NCBI GenBank assembly: GCA_964440285.1
Contig: CAYTRV010000036.1
Span: 1 to 16,479, forward strand
Reading direction: 5' to 3'
DNA: 16,479 nt
Source of the DNA: CALMEC01 sp964440285
Lineage (GTDB): Bacteria > Actinomycetota > Thermoleophilia > Miltoncostaeales > Miltoncostaeaceae
Below the pieces are notes generated by a model, which ran no database searches, was not told the DNA's origin, and worked only from the letters and a program-made list of their open reading frames with translations. The translations under genes were made by a program, and so were the position numbers. Below are positions 1 through 6,441 of the stretch, piece by piece; position 1 is the stretch's first letter, and every line of letters starts with the position of its first letter.

Positions 1-82
1 CGTCGCCCCACGGGTACCAGTCCACCGGGTTGTCGGCGTGCTGCCGCAGGTACAGGCTTTGCTCGCTCGCGAGTCTGTTCAC
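1..82 (-). CDS. DUF255 / YyaL (SPATA20-like) thioredoxin-domain protein, N-terminal fragment
   Basis: Reading the minus strand from a GTG at 82, the first 27 codons are open to the window edge and contain YLRQHADNPVDWYPWGD. This is the hallmark N-terminus of the DUF255 (YyaL/SPATA20) family, normally 'NRLx.SPYLLQHAxNPVDWYPWG'; residues 2-4 here are NRL as expected. Family members are about 600-700 residues, with a thioredoxin-like N-terminal domain followed by an (alpha/alpha)6-barrel resembling glycosidases and epimerases; their cellular role is poorly defined. The rest of the gene lies to the left of the window. The GTG sits six bases behind a TATGCT box with no Shine-Dalgarno sequence, so the mRNA may be leaderless. 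Only the start is visible, so integrity of the gene cannot be judged. Confidence 0.88.
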   Translation of the reverse strand, partial: MNRLASEQSLYLRQHADNPVDWYPWGD

Positions 83-88
83 TCACCG

Positions 89-94
89 AGCATA
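89..94 (-). promoter_or_regulatory. candidate -10 box of the DUF255 gene (leaderless start)
   Basis: TATGCT on the minus strand matches the actinobacterial TANNNT -10 consensus and ends six bases before the GTG start at 82, which would place transcription start at the start codon. I see no convincing -35 element. Confidence 0.4.
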
Positions 95-122
95 GTGACG
101 CGCTTCCGCAGACCGCCTTCGC

Positions 123-128
123 TACCGT
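123..128 (+). promoter_or_regulatory. candidate -10 box of the J-domain gene
   Basis: TACCGT lies five bases before a GTG at 134 and eight before an ATG at 137. It fits TANNNT, and no clear ribosome-binding site is present. The opposing -10 candidate at 89-94 means the two genes would share a very short divergent control region. Confidence 0.3.
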
Positions 129-136
129 TGGCGGTG

Positions 137-1237
137 ATGGTCGACGGATTCCTCGACAAAGCCGGCGCCGCGCCGGCCCGCAACGAGCTCGATCGCTGGC
201 GTCAGGTCGCCCTGCTCGGAGTGTCCGCGGCGGCGTTCGGCGACGAGCGCGCGCGGGTCGGGCTTGCGGCGGCGCTCCTGGCCCTCGACTGTCCCGTCGA
301 GGCTGGCCGCCTGCTCTCATCGGCCGTGATCGAGGATCCGTGGGTGCGGTGGTGGACCGTGATCGCGGTCGGTCAGGCCGGCGGCGGAGGCGGGCTGACG
401 GCGGCGCTCGCGGCCGCCCGGTCGGAGGTCCCCCCGCAGGGTGCCGACGGGCGGGAGGTCGCGCGGCGGCTGGCCGACCTCGATGCCGAGTTGTCGGAGC
501 TGCACGGCGACGTTGCCTCCGGTTCGGCGCGGTTCTCGGTCCTCGGCCACCGGGCCAGGCCCGAGCGGCGAGCGCTCATCGGCGGCCGGTCGTCCGCGGT
601 CTTCCTCGTCGACCCGGCATGGGACTCGCTGCGCCTGGTGCGACTCGCCCCGTCGGATGGTCCGTCCATGGGCAATGCCGCGCAGTGGACGTTCCCGGAG
701 ATCATCGAAGCCGTGCGTCGCGGCGATGCCGGGCCCGGGCGTCGCGTCCCGCCTGACGGGCCGGGGCATCTGGAGCCGGGGCCGATGCTGGACGCGCTGC
801 GGGAGGATCCCGCGACTCGTGACGGCCGGCTGCTCCGGCTGGCGACCGAGGTGCGGGAGGAGCGGGAGCGTCTCGCCGGCGAGCGGGCCGACCTCGCCGC
901 CGCCCGCCTGGATCTGACGCAGGAGCGGGAGCAGCTCAAGCGGATCCGGGCGGCGTCGACGAAGCGACCCACGAATGGCACGCGACGCGGACCCGTGGAC
1001 GTGCCGAAGTCCGCGGCGGAGGCGGCGGCGTTGCTCGGGGTTGCGCCCGATGCGTCACGCACGACCGTGCAGCGCCACTGGCGCGAGCAGGTCGCGAAGT
1101 GCCACCCCGACCTCGTCGACGGCCTGCATCCCGCCCTGCGCGACCGCGCCCAGGATCTCGCGGTGGCGCTGAACGCCGCTCGCGACCTGCTGATCGGCGC
1201 GGGCTCGCCGGCGCGCTCGCGCGGCCGCCGTGGGTGA
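137..1237 (+). CDS. coiled-coil protein with C-terminal DnaJ (J) domain
   Basis: A 366-residue protein if started at the ATG at 137; an in-frame GTG lies directly before it at 134. The frame stays open back to an ATG at 38, but that would overlap the start of the divergent DUF255 gene, so I reject it. The N-terminal 230 residues are rich in Ala, Arg and Gly and match no family I recognise. Residues about 232-276 form a charged heptad-like helix (REERERLAGERADL and following), probably a coiled coil. Residues about 295-350 are a J domain: ALLGVAPDAS, an aromatic/basic helix, then C322-HPD325 with the invariant His-Pro-Asp tripeptide that stimulates Hsp70 (DnaK) ATPase. It lacks the Gly/Phe, zinc-finger and C-terminal domains of true DnaJ. 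It is therefore a class III J protein whose N-terminal part presumably selects the client. No membrane segment is evident. Confidence 0.75.
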   Translation: MVDGFLDKAGAAPARNELDRWRQVALLGVSAAAFGDERARVGLAAALLALDCPVEAGRLLSSAVIEDPWVRWWTVIAVGQAGGGGGLTAALAAARSEVPPQGADGREVARRLADLDAELSELHGDVASGSARFSVLGHRARPERRALIGGRSSAVFLVDPAWDSLRLVRLAPSDGPSMGNAAQWTFPEIIEAVRRGDAGPGRRVPPDGPGHLEPGPMLDALREDPATRDGRLLRLATEVREERERLAGERADLAAARLDLTQEREQLKRIRAASTKRPTNGTRRGPVDVPKSAAEAAALLGVAPDASRTTVQRHWREQVAKCHPDLVDGLHPALRDRAQDLAVALNAARDLLIGAGSPARSRGRRG

Positions 1238-1811
1238 GCGCTTCGGCGTCGTCGTCCTCGCGGCCGGTTCGTCCCGTCGGCTGGGACGGCCGAAACAGCT
1301 CCTCGACCTGGACGGTCGCCCGCTCCTGCAGCACGTGATCGACTCGGCGGCCGCGTCAGGCGCGGAGCAGGTCCTCGTGGTGCTCGGTCACGCCGAGCCC
1401 GAGATCCGCGCCGCGATCGCGCTGCCCCGGGGCGCCGTCGTCGCCGTGAACCCCGACTTCGCGACCGGGCAGGCATCGTCCCTTCGTGTCGGCATCGGCG
1501 CGCTGTCGCCGTCGGTCAACCGGGCGGTGATCGTGCTCGGCGACCAGCCGCTGGTGACGGCCCAAGCGATCCGAGCAGTCGCCGAGGCCCCCGGACCGAT
1601 CGCGCGGGCGACCTACCGCGGCGTGCCGAGCCACCCGGCCGCATTCGACCGGACCGTATGGCCGGAGCTTCTCGCGGTCGAGGGCGACCAGGGCGCGAGG
1701 GAAGTGCTCACCGCCCACGCGCGGGAGGTTGTGGCTGTCGAGATGGGTGGCGACCCACCGGGCGACGTGGACACCGACGAGGACTACCGGCGTCTCACGG
1801 CTATCGGGTAG
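1230..1811 (+). CDS. mocA: MocA-type molybdopterin nucleotidyltransferase (MobA-like NTP transferase)
   Basis: A 193-residue protein starting with GTG and overlapping the previous stop by 8 bases. The MobA/MocA nucleotidyltransferase signature is complete: LAAGSSRRLGRPK at residues 10-22 (the glycine-rich nucleotide-binding loop and lysine), GDQP at 104-107 (metal-binding Asp), SHPAAF at 134-139, GDQGAR at 152-157 and DVDTDEDY at 179-186. The HP...GDxGAR...DTxEDY pattern is typical of the MocA branch, which transfers CMP from CTP to molybdopterin to give the cytosine-dinucleotide cofactor used by CO dehydrogenase and related enzymes. The nearby cox cluster supports that role. MobA (guanylyl) or a coenzyme F420-type transferase are less likely alternatives. 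Similar genes accompany CODH-like clusters in mycobacteria. Confidence 0.85.
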   Translation: MGERFGVVVLAAGSSRRLGRPKQLLDLDGRPLLQHVIDSAAASGAEQVLVVLGHAEPEIRAAIALPRGAVVAVNPDFATGQASSLRVGIGALSPSVNRAVIVLGDQPLVTAQAIRAVAEAPGPIARATYRGVPSHPAAFDRTVWPELLAVEGDQGAREVLTAHAREVVAVEMGGDPPGDVDTDEDYRRLTAIG

Positions 1812-1856
1812 CGGAACTCAGATTGCTGGAACGGCGACGGCGATCAGCCAGACCAC

Positions 1857-1870
1857 GCGGACGAGTCCGC
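1857..1870. terminator. small hairpin between convergent genes, possible terminator
   Basis: GCGGAC-GA-GTCCGC is a perfect inverted repeat (about 5 bp with a 4-base loop when folded) in the 81-bp gap between the convergent mocA and antitoxin genes. It has no T-tract. The position fits a bidirectional terminator, but the stem is short. Confidence 0.3.
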
Positions 1871-1892
1871 ATCGAGCAGCGCTGCGGGGGTG

Positions 1893-2153
1893 TCATTCGA
1901 CACGGTCGTCCGCGAGCCCATCACTCGCGGAACGACCCGAGACGCCTCGCCGGGCGAGGGGTCGGTCGAGTGGGGTCGGGACGGTCGCCTCGCCGCTCGC
2001 GGTCAGCCGCCCCGGCGGACTCCGATCGGCCGGACTGATCACGGCGATGACGACCGCCTCGCGCGTGACCTCGTAGCTCTCCCCGACCTCGACATGGCGA
2101 AGCACCTCGCTGAGGGACTCGCGAAGCTCGCTGACGTCGATCCGCTGGCTCAT
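1893..2153 (-). CDS. orphan type II antitoxin, Phd/YefM (VapB-like) family
   Basis: An 86-residue protein from the ATG at 2153; the reading frame is open further upstream but there it only shadows coxE. The N-terminus, IDVSELRESLSEVLRHVE then GESYEVTRE, is the Phd/YefM DNA-binding fold: an 'R-x-L-xxxL/xxVL' helix, 'GE-x-Y/F-x-VT', then a hydrophobic strand (VIAVISP). The C-terminal half is Pro/Arg-rich and disordered, ending SASDGLADDRVE, like the toxin-binding tails of actinobacterial VapB proteins. The family represses its own promoter and neutralises a PIN or RelE toxin. No toxin gene follows: downstream there are only 81 bases before the end of the convergent mocA. It reads in the same direction as coxE, 52 bases behind it. 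No good Shine-Dalgarno sequence is visible. It is a diverged relative of the antitoxin at 9728. Confidence 0.78.
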   Translation of the reverse strand: MSQRIDVSELRESLSEVLRHVEVGESYEVTREAVVIAVISPADRSPPGRLTASGEATVPTPLDRPLARRGVSGRSASDGLADDRVE

Positions 2154-2205
2154 GACGTGCAGACGATGCCACGTCGGGCAGGCCGCCGTCGTCGATCCGG
2201 CAGGG

Positions 2206-3309
2206 CTATAGCCGTCCGATCGCCTCGCACGTGGCTTCGAGGTCGGCGAGGTTGTGGCCGGAGCCGAACAGGTCGATGTGCGGGAACGCCGCGGCCATCC
2301 CGCGTGCGAGCGGCTGGTAGTCGGGATTCTCCTGCAGCGGGTTGAGCCACACCACGCGGTGGGCCAGGCGTCCCAGGCGCGCCATCTGGGCCGCGAGGAG
2401 CTCCGGGTCGCCCACGTCCAGGCCATCCGAGCAGATCACCACCACGGCTCCGCGCACCGTCTCGCCCTTGCCGTGACGCGCGAGGAGCTCGCGCACCGCG
2501 TCGCCGATGCGGGTGCCGCCGTCCCAGTCGCGTGCCTCCACGGCCGCCCGCTGCAGGGCCTCGTCGGGTTTCGCCGCGCGCAGCACCCCGGTGAGCCGGG
2601 TCAGCCGCGTCCCGAACGTGAACGCCTCCCAACGCTGGTCGGCGCAAAGGGCGGCGTGGGCGAAGATGAGCAGGGCGCGGGAGAACGACGACATCGATCC
2701 GGAGATGTCCAGCAGCAGCACCACCCGCCTGGGCCGCTCGCGACGCACCCGGTGAAGCAGAACAACCGGGTCTCCACCGGTCCGCAGCGCCCGACGGACC
2801 GTGCGGCGCGGATCGAGGTCGCCGCGCCGGGCGCCGATCCGGCGGCGCGTGCGCCGCACCGGGGCGACCAGCCTGAGCCGGTTGATGGACCGCGCAAGCT
2901 GGCGGAGCTCCGCCTCGTCCAGCTTGGCGAAGCTCCGTTGACGAAGTCGCTCCGTCCGGCTGGCGCGCGTGGCATCCTCCGGCACCTCCGCCTCGGGGTC
3001 CGCCTCGCCGACGGCGACGTCGCGCTCGGAGATCACCCCCTGTAGGTGCATCGGGGGCGGTGGCGTGCCCGGGCCGTTCTCGATCGCGTAGCCGAACAGC
3101 TCGCGGAACACGCGGTCGTAGATCGGGATGTCGTCGCGCCGGCTGACGAGCGTGGCCCGGCCGGCCCAGTAGAGCGCGCCGGGCGCCAAGGCCGCGGCCT
3201 CGGCGAACGAGCTGAGCCGTCCCGTCCCCACCGGGAGCCCCGCTTGCCGCAACGCGTGGCCGAACTCCACGATCCGCTCGACGCCGACGGTGGGCTGGGG
3301 CGGCGGCAC
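2206..3309 (-). CDS. coxE: CoxE-like VWA-domain protein
   Basis: A 367-residue protein, chosen to start at the GTG at 3309, two bases behind the coxD stop; a much longer open frame continues upstream but there it only shadows coxD. The N-terminal region (IVEFGHALRQAGLPVGTGR, residues 13-31) is the usual opening of CoxE/YehP-type proteins. A basic linker precedes a von Willebrand factor A domain from about 195. The metal-ion-dependent adhesion site is intact: D201-x-S203-x-S205, T266 in GGTRIGD, and D295 in CSDG. The C-terminus (SGHNLADLEATCEAIGRL) is also typical. In Afipia carboxidovorans CoxD and CoxE work as a MoxR-VWA pair that inserts sulfur and copper into CO dehydrogenase. Because this enzyme looks like form II, copper insertion is doubtful here and the pair may have a general maturation role. 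The protein is predicted to be cytoplasmic. Confidence 0.88.
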   Translation of the reverse strand: MPPPQPTVGVERIVEFGHALRQAGLPVGTGRLSSFAEAAALAPGALYWAGRATLVSRRDDIPIYDRVFRELFGYAIENGPGTPPPPMHLQGVISERDVAVGEADPEAEVPEDATRASRTERLRQRSFAKLDEAELRQLARSINRLRLVAPVRRTRRRIGARRGDLDPRRTVRRALRTGGDPVVLLHRVRRERPRRVVLLLDISGSMSSFSRALLIFAHAALCADQRWEAFTFGTRLTRLTGVLRAAKPDEALQRAAVEARDWDGGTRIGDAVRELLARHGKGETVRGAVVVICSDGLDVGDPELLAAQMARLGRLAHRVVWLNPLQENPDYQPLARGMAAAFPHIDLFGSGHNLADLEATCEAIGRL

Positions 3310-3311
3310 GT

Positions 3312-4184
3312 CTACCCGATGCCGATGGCCTTCGCCAGGTCCGCCCGCACGCGATCCTGATCCTCGCGGTTCTTGATGACCCAGCCGAGCGTCCCGTTCG
3401 CGGCGCCCTCGTCGAGCGGCGGCGCTCCGACCAGGTTGAGCGCCCGCGCCCAGTCGACCGCCTCGGCCGGCCCCGGCGGCTTCGCCAGATCCATCTCGCG
3501 CAGGCGCGCCACCGCATCGGCGACCGCCTGCGCCAGCGCCGGCTCCGCCTCGGGCACGCGGAGGCGGATGATCGCGACCTCCCGCTCGATGCTCGGATAC
3601 TCGATCCAGTGGTAGAGGCAGCGGCGCTTGAGGGCGTCGTGCAGCTCCCGCGTGCGGTTGGACGTGATGACGACCGCGGGCGGCGCGGCGGCGTGCACGG
3701 TGCCGACCTCGGGGATCGTGATCGCGAAATCGGCGAGCACCTCGAGCAGGAAGGCCTCGAACTCGTCGTCGGCCCGGTCGAGCTCGTCGATCAGGAGCAC
3801 CGCTCCGGACCCCTTCCGGACCGCCTTCAGCAGCGGTCGCTCGATGAGGAACTGCTCGCTGAAGAGCTCCGCGGCGCGCTGGTCCCGGTCGGCCGCTCCG
3901 TCCTGGATCGCCCGGGCATGCAGCAGCTGGCGGGAGTAGTCCCACTCGTAGAGGGCCTGGCTCGCGTCGATGCCCTCGTAGCACTGCAGGCGGATGAGGT
4001 CCGCGCCGAGCGCGGTTGCGAGCGCTTTGGCCGCCTCGGTCTTGCCGACACCTGGTTCGCCCTCCAACAGGAGCGGCCGGTGCATCGCGAGCGCGAGGTA
4101 CATGCCGACCGCGAGTCCCTCGTCGCAGAGGTAGTCGGCCTGCGCCAGGCGGGCGGCGAGATCGGCGGGTGAGGTCACGTTCAC
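3312..4184 (-). CDS. coxD: CoxD-like MoxR-family AAA+ ATPase
   Basis: A 290-residue protein from the GTG at 4184; the frame is open to 4304 but the extension would cross the divergent control region and reach the start of xdhC. The chosen GTG lies six bases behind a TACGCT box. AAA+ motifs are clear: Walker A GEPGVGKT (42-49), Walker B LLIDELDRAD (about 130-139), sensor 1 region VVITSNRTREL, and an arginine-finger region LKRRCLYHWIEYPS. This is the MoxR class normally paired with a VWA partner, and coxE follows after two bases. The known role of CoxD is chaperone-like remodelling of apo-CO dehydrogenase during active-site assembly. Start at the second GTG (4178) is possible. Length matches CoxD proteins (about 290-300). 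Confidence 0.9.
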   Translation of the reverse strand: MNVTSPADLAARLAQADYLCDEGLAVGMYLALAMHRPLLLEGEPGVGKTEAAKALATALGADLIRLQCYEGIDASQALYEWDYSRQLLHARAIQDGAADRDQRAAELFSEQFLIERPLLKAVRKGSGAVLLIDELDRADDEFEAFLLEVLADFAITIPEVGTVHAAAPPAVVITSNRTRELHDALKRRCLYHWIEYPSIEREVAIIRLRVPEAEPALAQAVADAVARLREMDLAKPPGPAEAVDWARALNLVGAPPLDEGAANGTLGWVIKNREDQDRVRADLAKAIGIG

Positions 4185-4190
4185 GCGGGA

Positions 4191-4196
4191 AGCGTA
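4191..4196 (-). promoter_or_regulatory. candidate -10 box of coxDE (leaderless start)
   Basis: TACGCT on the minus strand ends exactly six bases before the coxD GTG at 4184, and no Shine-Dalgarno sequence is present. This is the spacing expected of a leaderless actinobacterial transcript, and it helped choose the coxD start. Confidence 0.4.
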
Positions 4197-4230
4197 GCCG
4201 TCGGCGCGGGCAACGGCTGCCGGTTGCCGT

Positions 4231-4265
4231 CGCCCCGTGCGGGGCGTAGCGTCCGACTTCGCTAC
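4231..4265. promoter_or_regulatory. two inverted repeats in the coxD/xdhC divergent region
   Basis: Within the 101-bp gap between the divergent operons lie CGCCCC-GTGC-GGGGCG (4231-4246), a perfect 6-bp stem with a 4-base loop, and GTAGCG-N8-CGCTAC (4246-4265), a perfect 6-bp dyad with a spacing suited to a dimeric regulator. Both lie 20-55 bases upstream of the xdhC start. An operator for co-regulating the two halves of the cox cluster is plausible but unproven. No regulator gene is present in the window. Confidence 0.35.
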
Positions 4266-4285
4266 TTCCGTTACGTGGAGCGTGC

Positions 4286-5290
4286 ATGCGAGGAGTCCTT
4301 CCAACGCTTGAGCGGTGGTCCCGAGACGGGGTCCGTGCGGCGGTCGCGACCGTCGTTTCCGTCGAGCGCAGCGCGCCCCGCGGACCGGGTTCGGTCATGG
4401 CGCTGAGCGAGACGGGGGAGATCGCCGGCTCCGTGACCGGAGGCTGCGTGGAACCGGACGTCGTCCTCGCCGCCGAGGAGGTGTTGGGTGGCGGGTCACC
4501 GCAGCTCCGCTCGTACGGCATCGCCGACGAGGAGGCCTACGCAGTCGGCCTTCCCTGCGGCGGTGCCGTACGGATCTTCGTCGAGACCATGGACCCTGAC
4601 GTCGTCACGCGGCTCGCCGACGCGGTGCGCGACGAGACGTCGTTGGGGGTCGTCACGCGGATCGCCGGCGACCACACCGGCGAACGGGTCGTCACCGACG
4701 TCGACGGAGCCGACGACGAGGCCGCCCGGCTCATCCGCGCCGGCGAGAGCGGCGCCATCGGCGAGGGCGACGACGAGCGGTTCGTCCTCACCGTCGCGCC
4801 CCGGCCGCGCATGTACGTGTTCGGCGCGATCGACTTCGCGTCGTCCCTCGCGACGCTCGGCCGCTTCCTCGGCTACCACGTGACGGTCTGCGACGCGCGC
4901 GCGGCGTTCGTCACCCCCGAACGGTTCCCCGACGCCGATGAGCTCGTCGTCGCGTGGCCGCACGAGCTGATCGCGGGCTCCCCGATCGACGAGCGCAGCG
5001 CGATCTGCGTGCTGACGCACGACGCGAAGTTCGACGTGCCAGCGCTCCTCGCGGCGCTCAAGACGCCCGCCGGGTACATCGGGGCAATGGGGAGCCGGCG
5101 GACGACGGCGCGGCGCGAGGAGCGCCTGCGTGAGGAGGGGCTCGCCGACCGGGACCTGGCGCGCGTCCATGCGCCGATCGGCCTTTCCATCAGCTCGAAG
5201 ACACCACAGGAAGTGGCGGTGGCGATCGGCGGCCAGATCATCCAATCCATGCGTTCGCGCACGGGCGACGTCGCGGGCGTGAGCCGGTGA
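4286..5290 (+). CDS. xdhC: XdhC/CoxF-family molybdenum-cofactor maturation protein
   Basis: A 334-residue protein from an ATG preceded by GGAG five bases away. The N-terminal XdhC/CoxI domain carries SVTGGCVE (about 49-56) and GLPCGG (about 88-93), the conserved Gly/Cys motifs of the family. The C-terminal Rossmann-like domain begins MYVFGAIDFA and ends with YIGAMGSRRT and HAPIGLSI, both signatures. The usual GAGHV dinucleotide-binding motif is replaced by GAIDFA, which I recall from mycobacterial relatives. XdhC binds molybdenum cofactor, protects it and hands it to the apo-hydroxylase after sulfuration; CoxF is the counterpart in CODH clusters. It is the first gene of the rightward operon and overlaps coxG by 4 bases (GTGA). 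Both domains are full length. Confidence 0.9.
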   Translation: MRGVLPTLERWSRDGVRAAVATVVSVERSAPRGPGSVMALSETGEIAGSVTGGCVEPDVVLAAEEVLGGGSPQLRSYGIADEEAYAVGLPCGGAVRIFVETMDPDVVTRLADAVRDETSLGVVTRIAGDHTGERVVTDVDGADDEAARLIRAGESGAIGEGDDERFVLTVAPRPRMYVFGAIDFASSLATLGRFLGYHVTVCDARAAFVTPERFPDADELVVAWPHELIAGSPIDERSAICVLTHDAKFDVPALLAALKTPAGYIGAMGSRRTTARREERLREEGLADRDLARVHAPIGLSISSKTPQEVAVAIGGQIIQSMRSRTGDVAGVSR

Positions 5291-5970
5291 TCATCGAGAA
5301 CTCATTCGAGGTCCCCGGATCGCCGGAGGACACGCTCAAGCTCCTCCTCGACCCCGAGCGGGTGGTGCCGTGCATGCCCGGCGCCGAGCTCGTCGAGGTC
5401 GTGGACGGCAAGAACTGGCGCGCGAAGATGCGGGTGCGTCTCGGCCCCGTCGGGATGGACTTCGACAACAAGATCGAGCTTGTCGAGATTGACGAGGCAA
5501 ACGGCGTCGTCAAGATGAACGTGAGCGGCCGCGACACGCGCGGCAAGGGCGGCGCGGACGGCACCGTCGAGGCGCGCTTCGCGGCGGCCGACGGCGGCAC
5601 CCGGGTCGAGATGACCACCGACCTGCGTTTTTCGGGCCAGGCCGCGCAGCTCGGCCGGCCGAACGTCGTGCAGGACGTCGCGTCCAAGCTCGTCGGCGAT
5701 TTTGCGGGCTGCCTCGGCCAGCAGATGGGCTTCCAGGCCGCCACCGGGTCGGCGATCGACGACGGGGATCCGGACACCGCGCCACCACCCCCGCCACCTC
5801 CACCAGCAGCGAAGCCGCTCTCGGCCTTCGCGGTGCTCATGGCCGCCGTCACAGGGGCCATCAAACGCTTGTTTCGGAATCGACCAAGAGCGAAGCGGCT
5901 CTTGGCCTTCGCGGGCCTCACCGCCGCCGTCACCGGGGCCATCAAACGCTTGCTACGGAAAGGGGGCTGA
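5287..5970 (+). CDS. coxG: CoxG-like SRPBCC protein with duplicated C-terminal anchor helix
   Basis: A 227-residue protein with a GTG start overlapping the xdhC stop. Residues 1 to about 150 form the SRPBCC (START-like) fold typical of CoxG, with MPGAELVEVVDGKNW and the KMRVRLGPVGMDF strand. A linker rich in Asp and then Pro (eight consecutive prolines) follows. The tail from residue 175 is two near-identical 27-residue units (AFAVLMAAVTGAIKRL and AFAGLTAAVTGAIKRL), each a small hydrophobic helix ending in basic residues. CoxG is known to be needed for membrane attachment of CO dehydrogenase, and in mycobacteria it has been linked to quinone delivery. The tail here is well suited to bind the inner membrane face. 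The duplication is unusual and is described separately. It is followed after three bases by coxS. Confidence 0.88.
   Translation: MIIENSFEVPGSPEDTLKLLLDPERVVPCMPGAELVEVVDGKNWRAKMRVRLGPVGMDFDNKIELVEIDEANGVVKMNVSGRDTRGKGGADGTVEARFAAADGGTRVEMTTDLRFSGQAAQLGRPNVVQDVASKLVGDFAGCLGQQMGFQAATGSAIDDGDPDTAPPPPPPPPAAKPLSAFAVLMAAVTGAIKRLFRNRPRAKRLLAFAGLTAAVTGAIKRLLRKGG
5809..5958 (+). repeat. 81-bp direct repeat encoding the duplicated CoxG tail
   Basis: The segments 5809-5877 and 5890-5958 are direct repeats with 60 of 69 bases identical and a period of 81 bases (27 codons), in frame with coxG. Each encodes a hydrophobic segment followed by IKRL and further basic residues. Several differences are silent or conservative, so the copies look maintained by selection rather than freshly duplicated. 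Confidence 0.85.
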
Positions 5971-5973
5971 CCC

Positions 5974-6432
5974 GTGGGACGCATCGCCGTCACCGTCAAC
6001 GGGCAACGCCACGAAGTCGATGTGGAGCCACGCGACCTGCTCGTCTACACGCTGCGCGAGCAGCTGGGACTCACTGGCACGACCGTCGGGTGCGACACCT
6101 CGAGCTGCGGTGCCTGCACCGTCCACTTGAACGGTGAGTCCGTCAAGTCATGCACCATCCTGGCCGTCCAGGCCGACGGGCAGGAAGTCACCACCATCGA
6201 GGGGCTCGCCACCAACGGCGCGATGCACCCGATGCAGCAGGCCTTCACCGAGAACCACGCCCTTCAGTGTGGGTACTGCACCCCCGGGATGATCATGGCC
6301 GCGGTCAGCCTGCTCGCCGACAATCCGTCACCGTCCGAGGACGAGATCCGGCATGGCCTTGAGGGCAACCTCTGCCGCTGTACCGGCTACCACAACATCG
6401 TCAAGGCCGTCCAGGCCGCGGCGGGAGCATAG
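5974..6432 (+). CDS. coxS: CODH-like small subunit, [2Fe-2S] protein
   Basis: A 152-residue protein with a GTG start seven bases behind AAAGGGGG. Two [2Fe-2S] clusters are fully specified. The plant-type ferredoxin domain has C40-x4-C45-x2-C48 (CDTSSCGAC) and C60. The four-helix domain has C99-x2-C102 (QCGYCTPGMI) and C134-x-C136 (LCRCTGY). These carry electrons from the molybdenum site in the large subunit to the FAD in the medium subunit. Length is normal (about 150-165). It lies between coxG and coxL in the order S-L-M, which is typical of form II clusters; form I clusters are M-S-L. Confidence 0.95.
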   Translation: MGRIAVTVNGQRHEVDVEPRDLLVYTLREQLGLTGTTVGCDTSSCGACTVHLNGESVKSCTILAVQADGQEVTTIEGLATNGAMHPMQQAFTENHALQCGYCTPGMIMAAVSLLADNPSPSEDEIRHGLEGNLCRCTGYHNIVKAVQAAAGA

Positions 6433-6441
6433 GAGGCGACG

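Noticed and set aside
38..136. Longer N-terminus for the J-domain protein
   Set aside because: It would overlap the opposing DUF255 start, whose motif is strong; better start candidates lie at 134/137.
2206..4521. A 771-codon open frame on the minus strand containing coxE
   Set aside because: Upstream of 3309 it only shadows coxD and crosses into xdhC; its sequence there is Arg/Gly-rich without family motifs.
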